Source of the DNA: SIAQ01 sp964484265
Lineage (GTDB): Bacteria; Planctomycetota; Planctomycetia; Gemmatales; Gemmataceae
Direction: 5' to 3'
Assembly (NCBI GenBank): GCA_964484265.1
Contig: CAZAFH010000003.1
Location: forward strand, 62,001 to 126,000
DNA length: 64,000 nucleotides
The position numbers and the translations under genes are program-made. The notes under the pieces were generated by a model, which worked only from the letters and a program-made list of their open reading frames with translations, searched no databases and was not told where the DNA came from. This document shows, piece after piece, positions 8,179 through 16,946 of the stretch (within the stretch, counting starts at the first letter, position 1; each line of letters begins with the position of its first letter).

Positions 8179-9270
8179 ATGAGCGAACCCAAAGTCCACG
8201 AGCGCATCGTGTTCTCCAACGCGATCTGCTTGAGCGGTCTTCAATGGCTGGGCGTCGCAACTTTCGCCGTAGGTTTCGCGATGGTTGTGCCGTGGCTGTG
8301 GAAGCAATTCGAGCAATTCACGCCGCCGCCGGACTATCGGATGCCTCGCGAACTGAGCAACGATTACTGGTTCTACAATCGCTACGCCGCGAAGGCAGCC
8401 GAGACGCACGACACGCTCGTGCTGGGCGATTCGGTCATTTGGGGAGAGTTCGTCAGTCGGCACGAGACGCTCTCGCACTATCTCAACAAATGTGCGGGCC
8501 GAGACCGTTTCGCCAACATCGGGCTGAGCGGCGCCCATCCGCTCGCGCTGGAGGGATTGGTCGAGCACTATGGCACCGGCATCACAGGGAAGAAGGTGCT
8601 GCTGCAATGCAACCCGCTCTGGCTAAGCTCGCTAAAGGCCGACTTGCAGCATCCGGAGGCCGAGGTCAATCACGCGCGTCTCGTGCCTCAGTTCGTGCCA
8701 AGCGTACCAGCGCACAAGGAAGAAATCTCTCCACGGCTCGGCGTTCTGGTCGAACGCCGACTGGAGCTCAACCAGTGGACGAATCATCTTCAGCAAGCAT
8801 ACTACCGAACCGACGGCCCCAACGACATCCCCGGCTGGACGCTGAAGCACCCCTACGCTAACCCGGTCGCGCCGCTGCTCAAGCCGCTGCCGCCGCCGGA
8901 CGACAAACGCCGCGACGATTCAGGGCCCTGGCAGAAGCGCGGCGTCGCGGAACAGGACTACGACTGGATCGATCTGAATACGTCGCTGCAATGGTCCGCG
9001 TTTCAGCGCGTCGTCAAGGTGTTGAAGCGGCGTGGCAATGACGTGTTCGTCGTCGTCGGCCCGTTCAACGAGCACATGCTGACACCGGCAAGCCTGGATC
9101 GCTATGGGCAGGTCAAAGCGACGATAATGGCCTGGCTGCGAGAGAACGACGTTCCGCACGCGGTGCCGGTGGCTCTACCCACCGAGCAATACGCCGACGC
9201 TAGCCATCCGCTCGCCGCGGGTTATGAGGAAATGGCGGAGCAGCTATGGGGCGAGGCGTTTTTTCGGTAA
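8179..9270 (+). CDS. SGNH/GDSL-type hydrolase-like partner of the MBOAT acyltransferase
   Basis: One N-terminal transmembrane segment (residues 18-38) is followed by a periplasmic SGNH-type domain: VLGDSVIWGE carries the nucleophile-type Ser85, and DASHPLAAGY carries the Asp340/His343 pair. In alginate, cellulose and teichoic-acid systems such proteins (AlgJ/AlgX or DltD type) complete transfer of the acyl group delivered by the MBOAT protein. GGGAGG lies five bases upstream of the ATG. It is almost certainly cotranscribed with 6636-8108. Confidence 0.8.
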   Translation: MSEPKVHERIVFSNAICLSGLQWLGVATFAVGFAMVVPWLWKQFEQFTPPPDYRMPRELSNDYWFYNRYAAKAAETHDTLVLGDSVIWGEFVSRHETLSHYLNKCAGRDRFANIGLSGAHPLALEGLVEHYGTGITGKKVLLQCNPLWLSSLKADLQHPEAEVNHARLVPQFVPSVPAHKEEISPRLGVLVERRLELNQWTNHLQQAYYRTDGPNDIPGWTLKHPYANPVAPLLKPLPPPDDKRRDDSGPWQKRGVAEQDYDWIDLNTSLQWSAFQRVVKVLKRRGNDVFVVVGPFNEHMLTPASLDRYGQVKATIMAWLRENDVPHAVPVALPTEQYADASHPLAAGYEEMAEQLWGEAFFR

Positions 9271-9324
9271 GACGTGAACGATTTATTGACGACGTGGCAA
9301 TACAATTATCCCGAAGGAGCCGCC

Positions 9325-11277
9325 ATGAATACATTTCGACGCAATCTTCTAAACTGTACGTTATTCGCTCTGGCCATCACCGGAAACGGTGTGCCTGCAC
9401 TCGCCCAGCCGCGTGCTGCTCTCGCTGTTTGGGACACGGGTAAAGCGTCCGCGGAAGCGCTCACGCCGGACGCGCTCGATGCGAAGGTCGGCTGGCAGGC
9501 GATCGCGAGCGATGCATCGGCGCATGTCTTTCAGGGCGATGCCGTCCTCGCGAATGGGCGATTGCTCGCCGTCGCGCGCAAGCAGGGCGTCAGTGTCGAG
9601 GTCTATTCCCTCGGGGCCGCCAGGCCGATTTTCCGCACTCGCCTCTTGCTGACGCCGAGCGCGGCCATCGAGAAAGTCACACTTACGGATAACAGCAAAG
9701 TCGCCGCCGGCCTCGAATTGGCGTCGAAATCGGGGACAGCGCGTTTCCGTCTGAAGAAGGGCGAGTTGTTCGTCGAGGTGCAGGCGGTATCCGATGCAAA
9801 AGTGCTGCGAATCGAATGCGCGAGCCGATTCGCCGTGCTGCCCGACTTTTTCGCGGACGACATTCTCTTTGACGCCCGCAAGGTACCGGTGGAAAAAGTC
9901 GAACTGCCCAGCGAGAATTTCCTGTTGCAATTCACGGGCAAACAGGACGCGATCGTCATGGGCGTCTTCGAGAACCGCAACCAGGACGTGCGCGTGACGC
10001 TCGGCGGCAAGGGCGCTGACCGAGTCATTACCGGATCGGAAATCGAGTTCGGCAAGAAAGGCAGCAAAATCTGGGTCGCCGTACTCGAAGGTCCCGGAAA
10101 TTGGCACTCGATCGATGTCGGTCCCGCCGACGCCAAGAAGATTATCCCGCTCGAATGGACGATGCCCTACCCGGCTCAGTGGCGCGTCGATTTCACGCGC
10201 CACGACGGCCTGACCGATAGCTGGGACATGCTCCTGCCTGACAAGGAAGGCAACGGCTACATCAAACCATCTTGGCTCGCGCAGGACGGCAAGATCCTTC
10301 AGGCGAGCCGAACCGCCACCGGCGAGATCGACCGCGACGCCTACAAACCCGGCGGCATCGCCTCGGATCGGCTTGGCCCCGAACGCAATCGCTGGACCAC
10401 GGTGCTTGGCCGAATCACGTACCCGTGCTGGTCGGACCGCGATGGCAAGGGCTACCTCCAGCCACTCTTGCACCGTCGGACCAAATTCGACGGCCCTGTG
10501 TTGATTTACGCGCTCACTCGCCTCGCCGACACGCCCGTTCGTACCTACACGCCGGTGGACATCGTGCGCAATACCCTCGGCGTCGGGCCATGCCAGCACC
10601 TGCTCGATGTCGAAGGGCAGAAGCAGGAACACGTCGGCCGGGCCACCTGCCACGTTCGTTCGCTGCTTAACGAAGTTTACGGCCGTGGCGAACAGAATGC
10701 CAAGCGTAAGGAGATCGAGAGCTACCTCGGCGACGCTCATGATTTCGTCACGCACATCCGCAAGCGCATAGGCGCCTATGTGGAATTTGGCAAGGAACTT
10801 CGCCAGTACATCGCAAGCGAGCGCACCAAGCACCCAGAGCTTAAAGAACCGCTTGATGCCATGGAAGCCCTGGCGCGCGAAATCGACGAGCGCGTGGAAC
10901 CGCGGATGCAGGCGATCCTGAGCCATCCGACGCTGAAGGATATGGCAGCGCGGATCGCGGCAAAGAAAGAGACGCCGACGCCGCCCGCTCTCGCCGCCCA
11001 GCTCAACCGCGAGTTCATCGCCAAGGGTCTGGTCGGCTACACCGGCGCCGACTGGCAGACACGCATCAAATCGGAGTACACCGATCCGCTGACGACCATC
11101 GGCGGCCAGCAGGACGAAATGGTCGGCGAGTGTCGCTGGGTCGTCAAGGCACTTCGGCAGAAGGCGGGCATCCTCATGGTCACCGATCCTGCTCTCGCCC
11201 CAATTGCCGCCGAGATCCGCGCTCGCACGCAGAGGATGCTGCGGGGCGGCGCCGCCTACGAAGGTGCCCGGCACTGA
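9325..11277 (+). CDS. Secreted protein of unknown function, full-length paralogue of 2-1627
   Basis: AAGGAG at 9314-9319, five bases before ATG 9325, selects this start. The frame is open upstream but lacks another site. Residues 1-28 form a signal peptide ending ALA-QP. The mature protein aligns along its length with the protein at 2-1627, including LPDFFADDI, VELPSENF, WTMPYPAQWRVDF, DIVRNTLGVGPCQHLLDV and the C-terminal RTQRMLRGGAAYEGARH. A charged helical region (residues 460-560) precedes the end. No known domain is recognised. Together with the remnant at 3492-3910 it shows a local three-member family, spread across about 11 kb with unrelated genes between. Confidence 0.85.
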   Translation: MNTFRRNLLNCTLFALAITGNGVPALAQPRAALAVWDTGKASAEALTPDALDAKVGWQAIASDASAHVFQGDAVLANGRLLAVARKQGVSVEVYSLGAARPIFRTRLLLTPSAAIEKVTLTDNSKVAAGLELASKSGTARFRLKKGELFVEVQAVSDAKVLRIECASRFAVLPDFFADDILFDARKVPVEKVELPSENFLLQFTGKQDAIVMGVFENRNQDVRVTLGGKGADRVITGSEIEFGKKGSKIWVAVLEGPGNWHSIDVGPADAKKIIPLEWTMPYPAQWRVDFTRHDGLTDSWDMLLPDKEGNGYIKPSWLAQDGKILQASRTATGEIDRDAYKPGGIASDRLGPERNRWTTVLGRITYPCWSDRDGKGYLQPLLHRRTKFDGPVLIYALTRLADTPVRTYTPVDIVRNTLGVGPCQHLLDVEGQKQEHVGRATCHVRSLLNEVYGRGEQNAKRKEIESYLGDAHDFVTHIRKRIGAYVEFGKELRQYIASERTKHPELKEPLDAMEALAREIDERVEPRMQAILSHPTLKDMAARIAAKKETPTPPALAAQLNREFIAKGLVGYTGADWQTRIKSEYTDPLTTIGGQQDEMVGECRWVVKALRQKAGILMVTDPALAPIAAEIRARTQRMLRGGAAYEGARH

Positions 11278-11352
11278 GCCTGGGCTGATGAATAGTATTG
11301 AAAATTCGCACTGATGCGACAGTATCCGACGTACGAAATCGTTGCGCGAAGT

Positions 11353-11480
11353 GCTCCCTCTCCCTCCGGGAGAGGGAAGGGGTGAGGGCCGCTTGACGAT
11401 GGCAATGCCAGACAAATCTCAGCATTGCATGCGACCTGCGGCCCTCACCCCCGACTCCTCTCCCGGTGGGAGAGGGGAGA
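11353..11480. repeat. Long imperfect palindrome of CTCTCCC/GGGAGAG type
   Basis: The left arm 11353-11392 (CTCCCTCTCCC, GGGAGAGGG, GTGAGGGCCGC) pairs with the right arm 11438-11479 (GCGGCCCTCACCC, CCTCTCCCGG, GGGAGAGGGGAG). Each arm also contains its own small hairpin. This is the class of dispersed palindrome seen in intergenic spaces of many genomes. It fills most of the 314-base gap between 11277 and 11592 and may end transcription of the 9325 gene. Confidence 0.75.
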
Positions 11481-11591
11481 AAATGCGCAACACTTTTCGG
11501 ATGAACGCTGCGTTTGGTTTTCATCAGCCCACACTGAGCCCTTGTTGGTGCTTCGCATGTCGATTCACACCCGGCAAAAACTGGAGTCCCA

Positions 11592-12428
11592 ATGCGAGCC
11601 ATTCGCGTTCTGTTCGTAGTTCTCGCGTCGCTGTTGCTTCTGCCTCTACATTCGATCGACGCACAGCCGCTCGTTTTCTCGGCGACAGGTTGCGGCCCGT
11701 ACAAGCCGGCCGAGGAGCCGTTGTTGGAAAAGTACGTCGAGATGGTGGGAGCCGACAAACGGAGCGAGTTTTTCGTTCATCTCGGCGATGTCGTGAGCGG
11801 ATCGAAGAAAGTCTGGCCGGAATCCCAGTACGAGAAAATCGCGGGCATCTTGCGCAAGTGTACGATTCCTACGTTTGTCGTGCTGGGCGATAACGAGTAC
11901 AACGATCTCGATCGGCCTGACGAAGGATTGCGCTTTTGGAAGAAACACTTCCTCCACTTCGACAAGCAGTTCAAGACCCCATGGGAGGTCGCCCGCCAGG
12001 AGAAACGCCCGGAGAATTTTGCGTGGCTGCACAAGGGCGTCATCGTCATCGGTATCAATCTGGTCGGCGGCCGTGTTCACGACAAGAACGAATGGAAGAA
12101 GCGCCTTCAGGACGATGCCGACTGGACGGGCGCTTGTCTCGCGAAATGGCGGAAAGACGCTCGCGCCGCCGTCGTACTCGGCCAGGCGACGCCAACAATA
12201 GCGCATGACCGTTTCTTCAAGCAGTTCGCGGAGCAATGCAAGCAGTTCGCCAAGCCAGTGCTTTATCTGCACGCCGACGGCCACGTCTGGCAGGTCCACA
12301 AAGCATGGCGGGCGCCGAATCTTCTTCGCGTGCAAACCGACATGATCGGCACAGCGCCGCCCGTGCTGGTGACGGTGACGGAGGATGCTAAGGAAGCCTT
12401 TGTGTTCGATCGCCGATTGAAGAAGTAA
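11592..12428 (+). CDS. Secreted metallophosphoesterase-like protein
   Basis: A signal peptide (residues 1-24, ending IDA-QP) precedes a calcineurin-like fold: VHLGDVVSG (Asp66), VVLGDNEYND (Asp100, Asn101) and a late LHADGHVW segment in place of the usual GHxH. The family cleaves phosphomonoesters or diesters using two metal ions. Here Asn101 is followed by Glu instead of His, so activity may differ from classical members. Function is otherwise unknown. It converges with the esterase gene at 12551. Confidence 0.7.
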   Translation: MRAIRVLFVVLASLLLLPLHSIDAQPLVFSATGCGPYKPAEEPLLEKYVEMVGADKRSEFFVHLGDVVSGSKKVWPESQYEKIAGILRKCTIPTFVVLGDNEYNDLDRPDEGLRFWKKHFLHFDKQFKTPWEVARQEKRPENFAWLHKGVIVIGINLVGGRVHDKNEWKKRLQDDADWTGACLAKWRKDARAAVVLGQATPTIAHDRFFKQFAEQCKQFAKPVLYLHADGHVWQVHKAWRAPNLLRVQTDMIGTAPPVLVTVTEDAKEAFVFDRRLKK

Positions 12429-12465
12429 GTCAATGGTGCTGTTATCACGGTCCGAGTGATGAAAT

Positions 12466-12486
12466 GCATCACGCGGAGCGTGATGC
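12466..12486. terminator. Hairpin between convergent genes
   Basis: A perfect eight-base stem, GCATCACG/CGTGATGC, with a five-base loop sits between the plus gene ending at 12428 and the minus gene ending at 12551. There is no T-run, so it may be a repeat-type hairpin serving both strands. Confidence 0.5.
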
Positions 12487-12550
12487 CTACGGTAATTGCA
12501 CATCCATCGATTCTGGCGTAAAGGCTCCGGCCTCCTCGCCAGAGCAAGGT

Positions 12551-13306
12551 TTACTTCCCACGCTTTTGCGCAAATAGCCACGGCAGGAGTTCCGGCTCGG
12601 CGAAGGCGCGCGACCACGAATTATGGCCGACCTTCTCATACTCCGTATAGCGAACGACACCGCCGGCCTTCTTCAATGCGTCTACCATCGAACGGCTTCG
12701 AGAGGTCCAGACGACGGTGTCGGCACTGCCGTGAAACGCCCAGATCGGCACATGCTTGATTTTCGGAGCCGTGCTGTCATCGGCACCGCCGCAGATCGGG
12801 ACGGCCGCAGCGACGAAATCGGGATACCGCTGCGCAAAGTCCCAGGTGCCGAAACCGCCCATCGACAGACCCATGACGTAAATTCGATCGGCGTCCACCG
12901 GGTTAGCCTTGATGAACCCATCCAACATTTGTTTGGTGAGTCCCATTGGCTCGCTAGGCTCTTTCAGCGAGACGTGCGGCTTCTTGTCGCTCCAGTTGAC
13001 TTCGGTCCAGCGTTTACCATTCGCGCATTGCGGAAAGATGACGAAGGCGGCGAACTTGTCGCGGTTCTTCGTGAAGAGCGAACTACCGTGCGTTAGTTGG
13101 GCGCTATTGTTGTTGCCTCGCTCGCCGGCACCGTGGAGAAAGAGCACGAGCGGATACTTTTTATTCGGCTCGATCGCGGCCGGTTTCAGCACGCGGTAAA
13201 GAAGCGATTTGCCATCGTGCTTGAACTCGGCCTTTTCGTACGCATCACCGGCCCGAAGCAAGCTGACAGCGAGGAAGAATGCCGTGACAGAACCGAGATG
13301 CCGCAT
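12551..13306 (-). CDS. Secreted alpha/beta-hydrolase esterase (PHB-depolymerase/peptidase-like)
   Basis: The start at 13306 is chosen because it begins a signal peptide (MRHLGSVTAFFLAVSLLRA); the frame continues upstream without one. The mature domain has VLFLHGAGERG (oxyanion region), GLSMGGFGTW with nucleophile Ser148, HGSADTVVW with Asp196 and VGHNSW with His228, a complete triad. This arrangement is typical of planctomycete secreted carboxylesterases and phospholipase-like hydrolases. The substrate is unknown. It lies downstream of the DUF3500 gene on the same strand, separated by a hairpin. Confidence 0.85.
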   Translation of the reverse strand: MRHLGSVTAFFLAVSLLRAGDAYEKAEFKHDGKSLLYRVLKPAAIEPNKKYPLVLFLHGAGERGNNNSAQLTHGSSLFTKNRDKFAAFVIFPQCANGKRWTEVNWSDKKPHVSLKEPSEPMGLTKQMLDGFIKANPVDADRIYVMGLSMGGFGTWDFAQRYPDFVAAAVPICGGADDSTAPKIKHVPIWAFHGSADTVVWTSRSRSMVDALKKAGGVVRYTEYEKVGHNSWSRAFAEPELLPWLFAQKRGK

Positions 13307-13339
13307 GATGATTTCTCTGAGGAAACGACAGTTACATGC

Positions 13340-13399
13340 CTTCCGCTTGCGATCTCGTGTTCGGTGAAAAACACGCGAACGCAAAACGGCAAGCGGAAG
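13340..13399. terminator. Palindrome between DUF3500 and esterase genes
   Basis: CTTCCGCTTGC at 13340-13350 pairs perfectly with GCAAGCGGAAG at 13389-13399, with further partial pairing inside (CGTGTTCG with CGCGAACG). It lies just after the stop of the minus-strand gene at 13426 and before the start of the next at 13306, so it may separate the two transcripts. Confidence 0.55.
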
Positions 13400-13425
13400 A
13401 CCTTGGTTGAGGCGTGATTCCGCCG

Positions 13426-14427
13426 TTAGGCGCGGACGGCGATATTGACCCAGCAATGCACGTGCGGCAGAACGCGGTAGTTCCAGACGAAGCCAGGGCC
13501 TTCGATGCGCCAGTAGCTCCAGCGCGTCGTGGCGTCGGCGTTGCGATCGCGGTAGAAGCCGAAGTGCAGACGATCCATGCCGCCGTTGCGGCGAATGATG
13601 TCCATCACTTCGTCGGCGTCCTCGCGCCGGTACGGCGTCAGCAGTTCGCGCATTACCCTTTCCACGAGGCGGCGCTGGTCGGGCGTCATGTCGGCGGAGC
13701 GGATGCCAGGGAACCCGTCGCGGCGGAACTGATTCGAACCGCCGGCGGACATGTTCATGATGGCGCGGGTGCGCTGCTGTTCGTTGAGGGCGTCATAGAC
13801 ACTCTGCACGGCCCGGGTCTGGAAGTTGAAGACGTTGCGAACGCTGTGGCCGTCGGGGCTGTGGCCGTAATACATCGGCCCGCCGAAGGCGTAGTCGGGC
13901 TCGGAGTTGCCATCGCAGCGGACGGTGAGGTGGTGGCAGGAGAACACCCACGACCACTGGTTGGTGCTGGCGTCGCCGAAGAAGTTCGCGCCGCAGCCGC
14001 CGAAGCCGCCGCCGGTGTCCCAACCGCCGTTGCGCGAGAGTTTCGCGTAGCCATCGTCGCCTGAGCTGATGGCACGCATGATTCGCTGCAGAAGCTCTTG
14101 CTGAGCCGGCGTGTAGACTTGAGCAATGCGTCCGTTCATGGCGGAGTTGAAGGTGCGCAGGCGGTTGGCATGGTTCCACGGGTACACGTATTGCTGACGC
14201 TGGGCGGCCGTCAACGTACCCCAAAGTTCGCGGCACAGCGCTTCGGCGGGTTTTGCAGCCGGTGCAGGTGCGGGGCGATTCTGGCTGGCGATCGTCACAG
14301 CCGGGGTCAGAACACCGCCAGCTATCACTGCAGCAGTTCCTCCACCCACGAGACGAAGAAAATCGCGACGCTCGGCGACGGAATCATCCACACATTCCGG
14401 ACAGGCCTGTGGCTCATTCAACAACAT
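13426..14427 (-). CDS. DUF3500 domain protein with Tat-type signal
   Basis: AAGGAG six bases upstream of the ATG at 14427 sets the start. An RRDFLRLVGGG twin-arginine motif at residues 20-30 indicates Tat export. The mature part matches the DUF3500 pattern: GGMDRLHFGFY near the end and GPGFVWNYRVLPHVHCWVNI at the C-terminus. DUF3500 proteins are common in planctomycetes and their activity is unknown. It reads away from the divergent epimerase gene at 14632. Confidence 0.8.
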   Translation of the reverse strand: MLLNEPQACPECVDDSVAERRDFLRLVGGGTAAVIAGGVLTPAVTIASQNRPAPAPAAKPAEALCRELWGTLTAAQRQQYVYPWNHANRLRTFNSAMNGRIAQVYTPAQQELLQRIMRAISSGDDGYAKLSRNGGWDTGGGFGGCGANFFGDASTNQWSWVFSCHHLTVRCDGNSEPDYAFGGPMYYGHSPDGHSVRNVFNFQTRAVQSVYDALNEQQRTRAIMNMSAGGSNQFRRDGFPGIRSADMTPDQRRLVERVMRELLTPYRREDADEVMDIIRRNGGMDRLHFGFYRDRNADATTRWSYWRIEGPGFVWNYRVLPHVHCWVNIAVRA

Positions 14428-14631
14428 GATCGGCTCCTTGATGGAAAAAGTGTTCTGGCAGGGGGTAGGATTGCCTCGAAACCAAGTTTGCGGATTTGGT
14501 TTGATTTTTACTATAACCCGCCACGGCACCGAACGCAAGAGCCTGCCTGTAAATCGCGCTGCCTGCTCAGGTCGTAGAATACCACCGGGCTTAACGCTAC
14601 CGCACTTCACTCATCAGACGGAACCCGCACT

Positions 14632-15546
14632 ATGCGCATCTTCATCACCGGCGGAACAGGTTTGGTTGGCACGCGCCTCGTTAACCTGCTTCGCGAACGC
14701 GGCGACGAGGTTGCGCTGCTCACGCGCCGACCGGACGCAGTCAAAGGGTTGGCCGACAGGGGCGTCAATATCATCGCCGGCGATCCGGTACAGCCTGGGC
14801 GGTGGATGGACGCGGTTGCGGACTGCGATGCCGTCATCCACCTCGCCGGCGAGGGCGTATTCGGCCGGCGCTGGAATCAGGCGTTCAAAGACCTTCTCTA
14901 TTCGACGCGAATCAAGAGCACGGAGAACATCGTCGCCGCCCTGGCGAAAGCACCGCCGAAGCCGCGCACGCTCATTACCGCGTCGGCGATTGGTTTCTAC
15001 GGCCCGCATGGCGATGAAGAACTGACGGAAGATTCCGGCGAAGGCGGCGACTTCCTGGCAAAGATATGCATCGACTGGGAAAAGGCTGCCCAGGCAGCGG
15101 CCGGGTCAGGCGTGCGGGTCGCTTCGGTTCGCGTCGGCGTCGTCCTCGATCCCGCAGGTGGCGCGCTGGCCAAGATGTTGCCGCCCTTTAAAATGTTCGT
15201 CGGCGGACCGATCGGCAACGGCAAGCAGTACATGAGCTGGATTCATAACGAGGACCTGTGCCGCTTGTTCCTGCACATTATCGATCATCCCGAGCTTTCC
15301 GGCCCATTCAACGGCACGGCGCCAACTCCCGTCACCAATCGCGACTTCAGCACCGCGCTGGGCAAAGTCCTTGGCAGGCCGAGTTTCTTGCCCGCGCCGG
15401 CGTTTGCCCTGCGCATCTTGCTCGGCGAGTCGGCCAACATCATCACAAACGGGCAGCGCGTCTTGCCACGCAAGGCCTTGGCTGGCGGATTCGCGTTCAC
15501 GTTCAACGATGTCGAATCGGCTTTGCGCGATCTGTTAGCGAAGTGA
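14632..15546 (+). CDS. TIGR01777-family NAD(P)-dependent epimerase (SDR39U1/YfcH-like)
   Basis: An N-terminal Rossmann motif (MRIFITGGTGLVGTRL) and family signatures are all present: HLAGEGVFGRRW, ITASAIGFYGPHGDEEL, FLAKICIDWEKAAQ and a late MSWIHNEDLCRLF. At 304 residues it is full length. The family is an atypical short-chain dehydrogenase group of unknown substrate found in most bacteria. It converges with the minus-strand gene at 15654 across a strong palindrome. Confidence 0.9.
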   Translation: MRIFITGGTGLVGTRLVNLLRERGDEVALLTRRPDAVKGLADRGVNIIAGDPVQPGRWMDAVADCDAVIHLAGEGVFGRRWNQAFKDLLYSTRIKSTENIVAALAKAPPKPRTLITASAIGFYGPHGDEELTEDSGEGGDFLAKICIDWEKAAQAAAGSGVRVASVRVGVVLDPAGGALAKMLPPFKMFVGGPIGNGKQYMSWIHNEDLCRLFLHIIDHPELSGPFNGTAPTPVTNRDFSTALGKVLGRPSFLPAPAFALRILLGESANIITNGQRVLPRKALAGGFAFTFNDVESALRDLLAK

Positions 15547-15556
15547 CGATGATTTG

Positions 15557-15648
15557 GAGCAAGCCCAGTGGTGAGGTTATCCGAACCGCTGGGATCCATC
15601 CTGAAAATGATCCCAAGGGTTCGGAGTACCTCACCACTGGGCTTGTTC
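15557..15648. terminator. Bidirectional terminator-like palindrome
   Basis: GAGCAAGCCCAGTGGTGAGG at the left end pairs almost perfectly with CCTCACCACTGGGCTTGTTC at the right end, with GGTTCGGA/TCCGAACC pairing inside. A TTTT run follows on the plus strand. It lies exactly between two convergent genes. Confidence 0.75.
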
Positions 15649-15653
15649 TTTTC

Positions 15654-16073
15654 TCAATCAAATTGCAAAGGCCGTAGGAACCCGCTGTTGTAGACGATGT
15701 CGATCGCGCCATTGCGAAGGAAGCGTGCTTCCACGATATAGTCGCCGTAGTTGTAGATGATCCGGTCCGAGCCATGTTCCATGCGCGGCGGTCCGTACGG
15801 CAGACGGATCGGCACCGTCGCATTTCGCCCCGTGAAAGGATGGCGGAACGTCACGAGCTGATTCGGTCTGACCAGGTATGGCGATGCAACCGGCCGGGCG
15901 CCCAGGCCGCGACGTAACTCGCCCATCGCGCCGTTCGGTCCGACGGGAACCTGCGTCATCGTGCCGCATGCATCCACGGGAACAAAGTGGAAGCGAAGAG
16001 CCTCGGCCGATACCGACTGGCCTGATGCACCCAGCGCGAGCAACAATGCAAACCATCGAATGCGACGAAACAT
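15654..16073 (-). CDS. Small secreted protein of unknown function
   Basis: This 139-residue protein has a signal peptide (residues 1-23, ending SVSA-EA). GGGAGGG lies four bases before the ATG. The mature part contains FRHPFTGRNATVPIRLPYG and RIIYNYGDYIVEARFLRNG, beta-rich and tyrosine-rich, with one cysteine. I recognise no domain. Small secreted proteins of this kind are common in planctomycetes. Confidence 0.7.
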   Translation of the reverse strand: MFRRIRWFALLLALGASGQSVSAEALRFHFVPVDACGTMTQVPVGPNGAMGELRRGLGARPVASPYLVRPNQLVTFRHPFTGRNATVPIRLPYGPPRMEHGSDRIIYNYGDYIVEARFLRNGAIDIVYNSGFLRPLQFD

Positions 16074-16131
16074 ATGTCCCTCCCATCTTCTACCGCTCGC
16101 GGCGATCAGCCGCCAGCGGAATGAACCACCA

Positions 16132-16317
16132 TTAGGGGCGAACGATCACGCCAGGCGGCGGGACCATCGGCGTCGGGCACGGCGCCGGGGCGGCCACCGG
16201 CGTCGTCGCCACCACGGCGGGCGGACACGGAGCGGGCTGATAATTCGAACGCGTTCGGCATCCGCCCAGAACGACTACCGTCAATGCAAACGCCAGCATA
16301 CTCATGCGAAGAGCCAT
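16132..16317 (-). CDS. Small proline-rich lipoprotein
   Basis: AAGGAG seven bases upstream of ATG 16317 fixes the start well inside a longer open frame. The 61-residue product has a signal peptide ending in a lipobox (VVVLGGC) and a mature tail rich in Pro, Ala and Val (PAPCPTPMVPPPG). Function is unknown. A surface-anchored or structural role is possible. Confidence 0.65.
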   Translation of the reverse strand: MALRMSMLAFALTVVVLGGCRTRSNYQPAPCPPAVVATTPVAAPAPCPTPMVPPPGVIVRP

Positions 16318-16664
16318 AAGGCATCTCCTTCCAAACGGCGCGTCCAGGGTCGATCTCGTCGGCGCCGGCAACGAGAAGGGGCTTTCGCCAGGATTCAACC
16401 ACGCGGGCAATCGCTCCAACAGACAAACTCCGCTGAACCGCTGCTTTGCGCGGGATCCATCGCGAAAACACAAAGCGTGATATACTTAAAGGTAGGGCAA
16501 TCCGCATAAACGCGACAATCATTTCATGAGCAAATCCCGCAACTTTCTCGCTTTCCAGGTGCGGTTGTTCCGTTGGTGCGGATTATGCAGGTTGGGCAGG
16601 ATTTGCGGAGGAAAGATCTGAACCAACTTAGAGCGCCGCTCCGCGGCTCAAATGCCCGGCATCG

Positions 16665-16841
16665 TTACACTTTCACGGTATCGTTCCAATCCTCGGCGTC
16701 CCGGGCGTTGTCCCAAAACACCGTGCTGCGCGCGGACGCCTCAACGAGATCGCTGAATCCATGCACATCCGGTACGAGTATGCGGACCTGCGCAACAGAT
16801 TCTGGCAAGCGAATTTTGGACGCTGCGTGCGTATCGGGCCG
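16665..16841 (-). pseudogene. Start-less fragment of a small protein, possibly an antitoxin
   Basis: The minus strand reads KIRLPESVAQVRILVPDVHG, then FSDLVEASARSTVFWDN and ARDAEDWNDTVKV before TAA at 16665. The phrase FWDN...DAEDW resembles the acidic C-terminal ends of small antitoxin-like proteins. The frame is closed by TAG just upstream (16842-16844) and has no ATG, GTG or TTG before the conserved part. It is probably a 5'-truncated remnant. The assignment is tentative. Confidence 0.35.
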
Positions 16842-16857
16842 CTAAGCACCGAGGCCA

Positions 16858-16876
16858 CGCTCGCCGAAGGCGAGCG
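16858..16876 (-). terminator. Hairpin downstream of the M1 peptidase gene
   Basis: A perfect eight-base stem, CGCTCGCC/GGCGAGCG, closed by GAA lies about 70 bases after the stop of the minus-strand gene at 16947. There is no clear T-run. It is a weak terminator candidate. Confidence 0.4.
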
Positions 16877-16946
16877 GCTAAGCAATGAAATTGTGCAAAG
16901 TCGAACCGCGTGGAGTATTGCCCGAAACGCCGCTGGAGAGCACGCC

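Noticed and set aside
9361..11415. A 684-codon open frame on the minus strand opposite the 9325-11277 gene
   Set aside because: It is antisense to a gene with signal peptide, ribosome site and a paralogue. Long antisense frames are expected in GC-rich coding DNA, and the translation has no recognisable motif.
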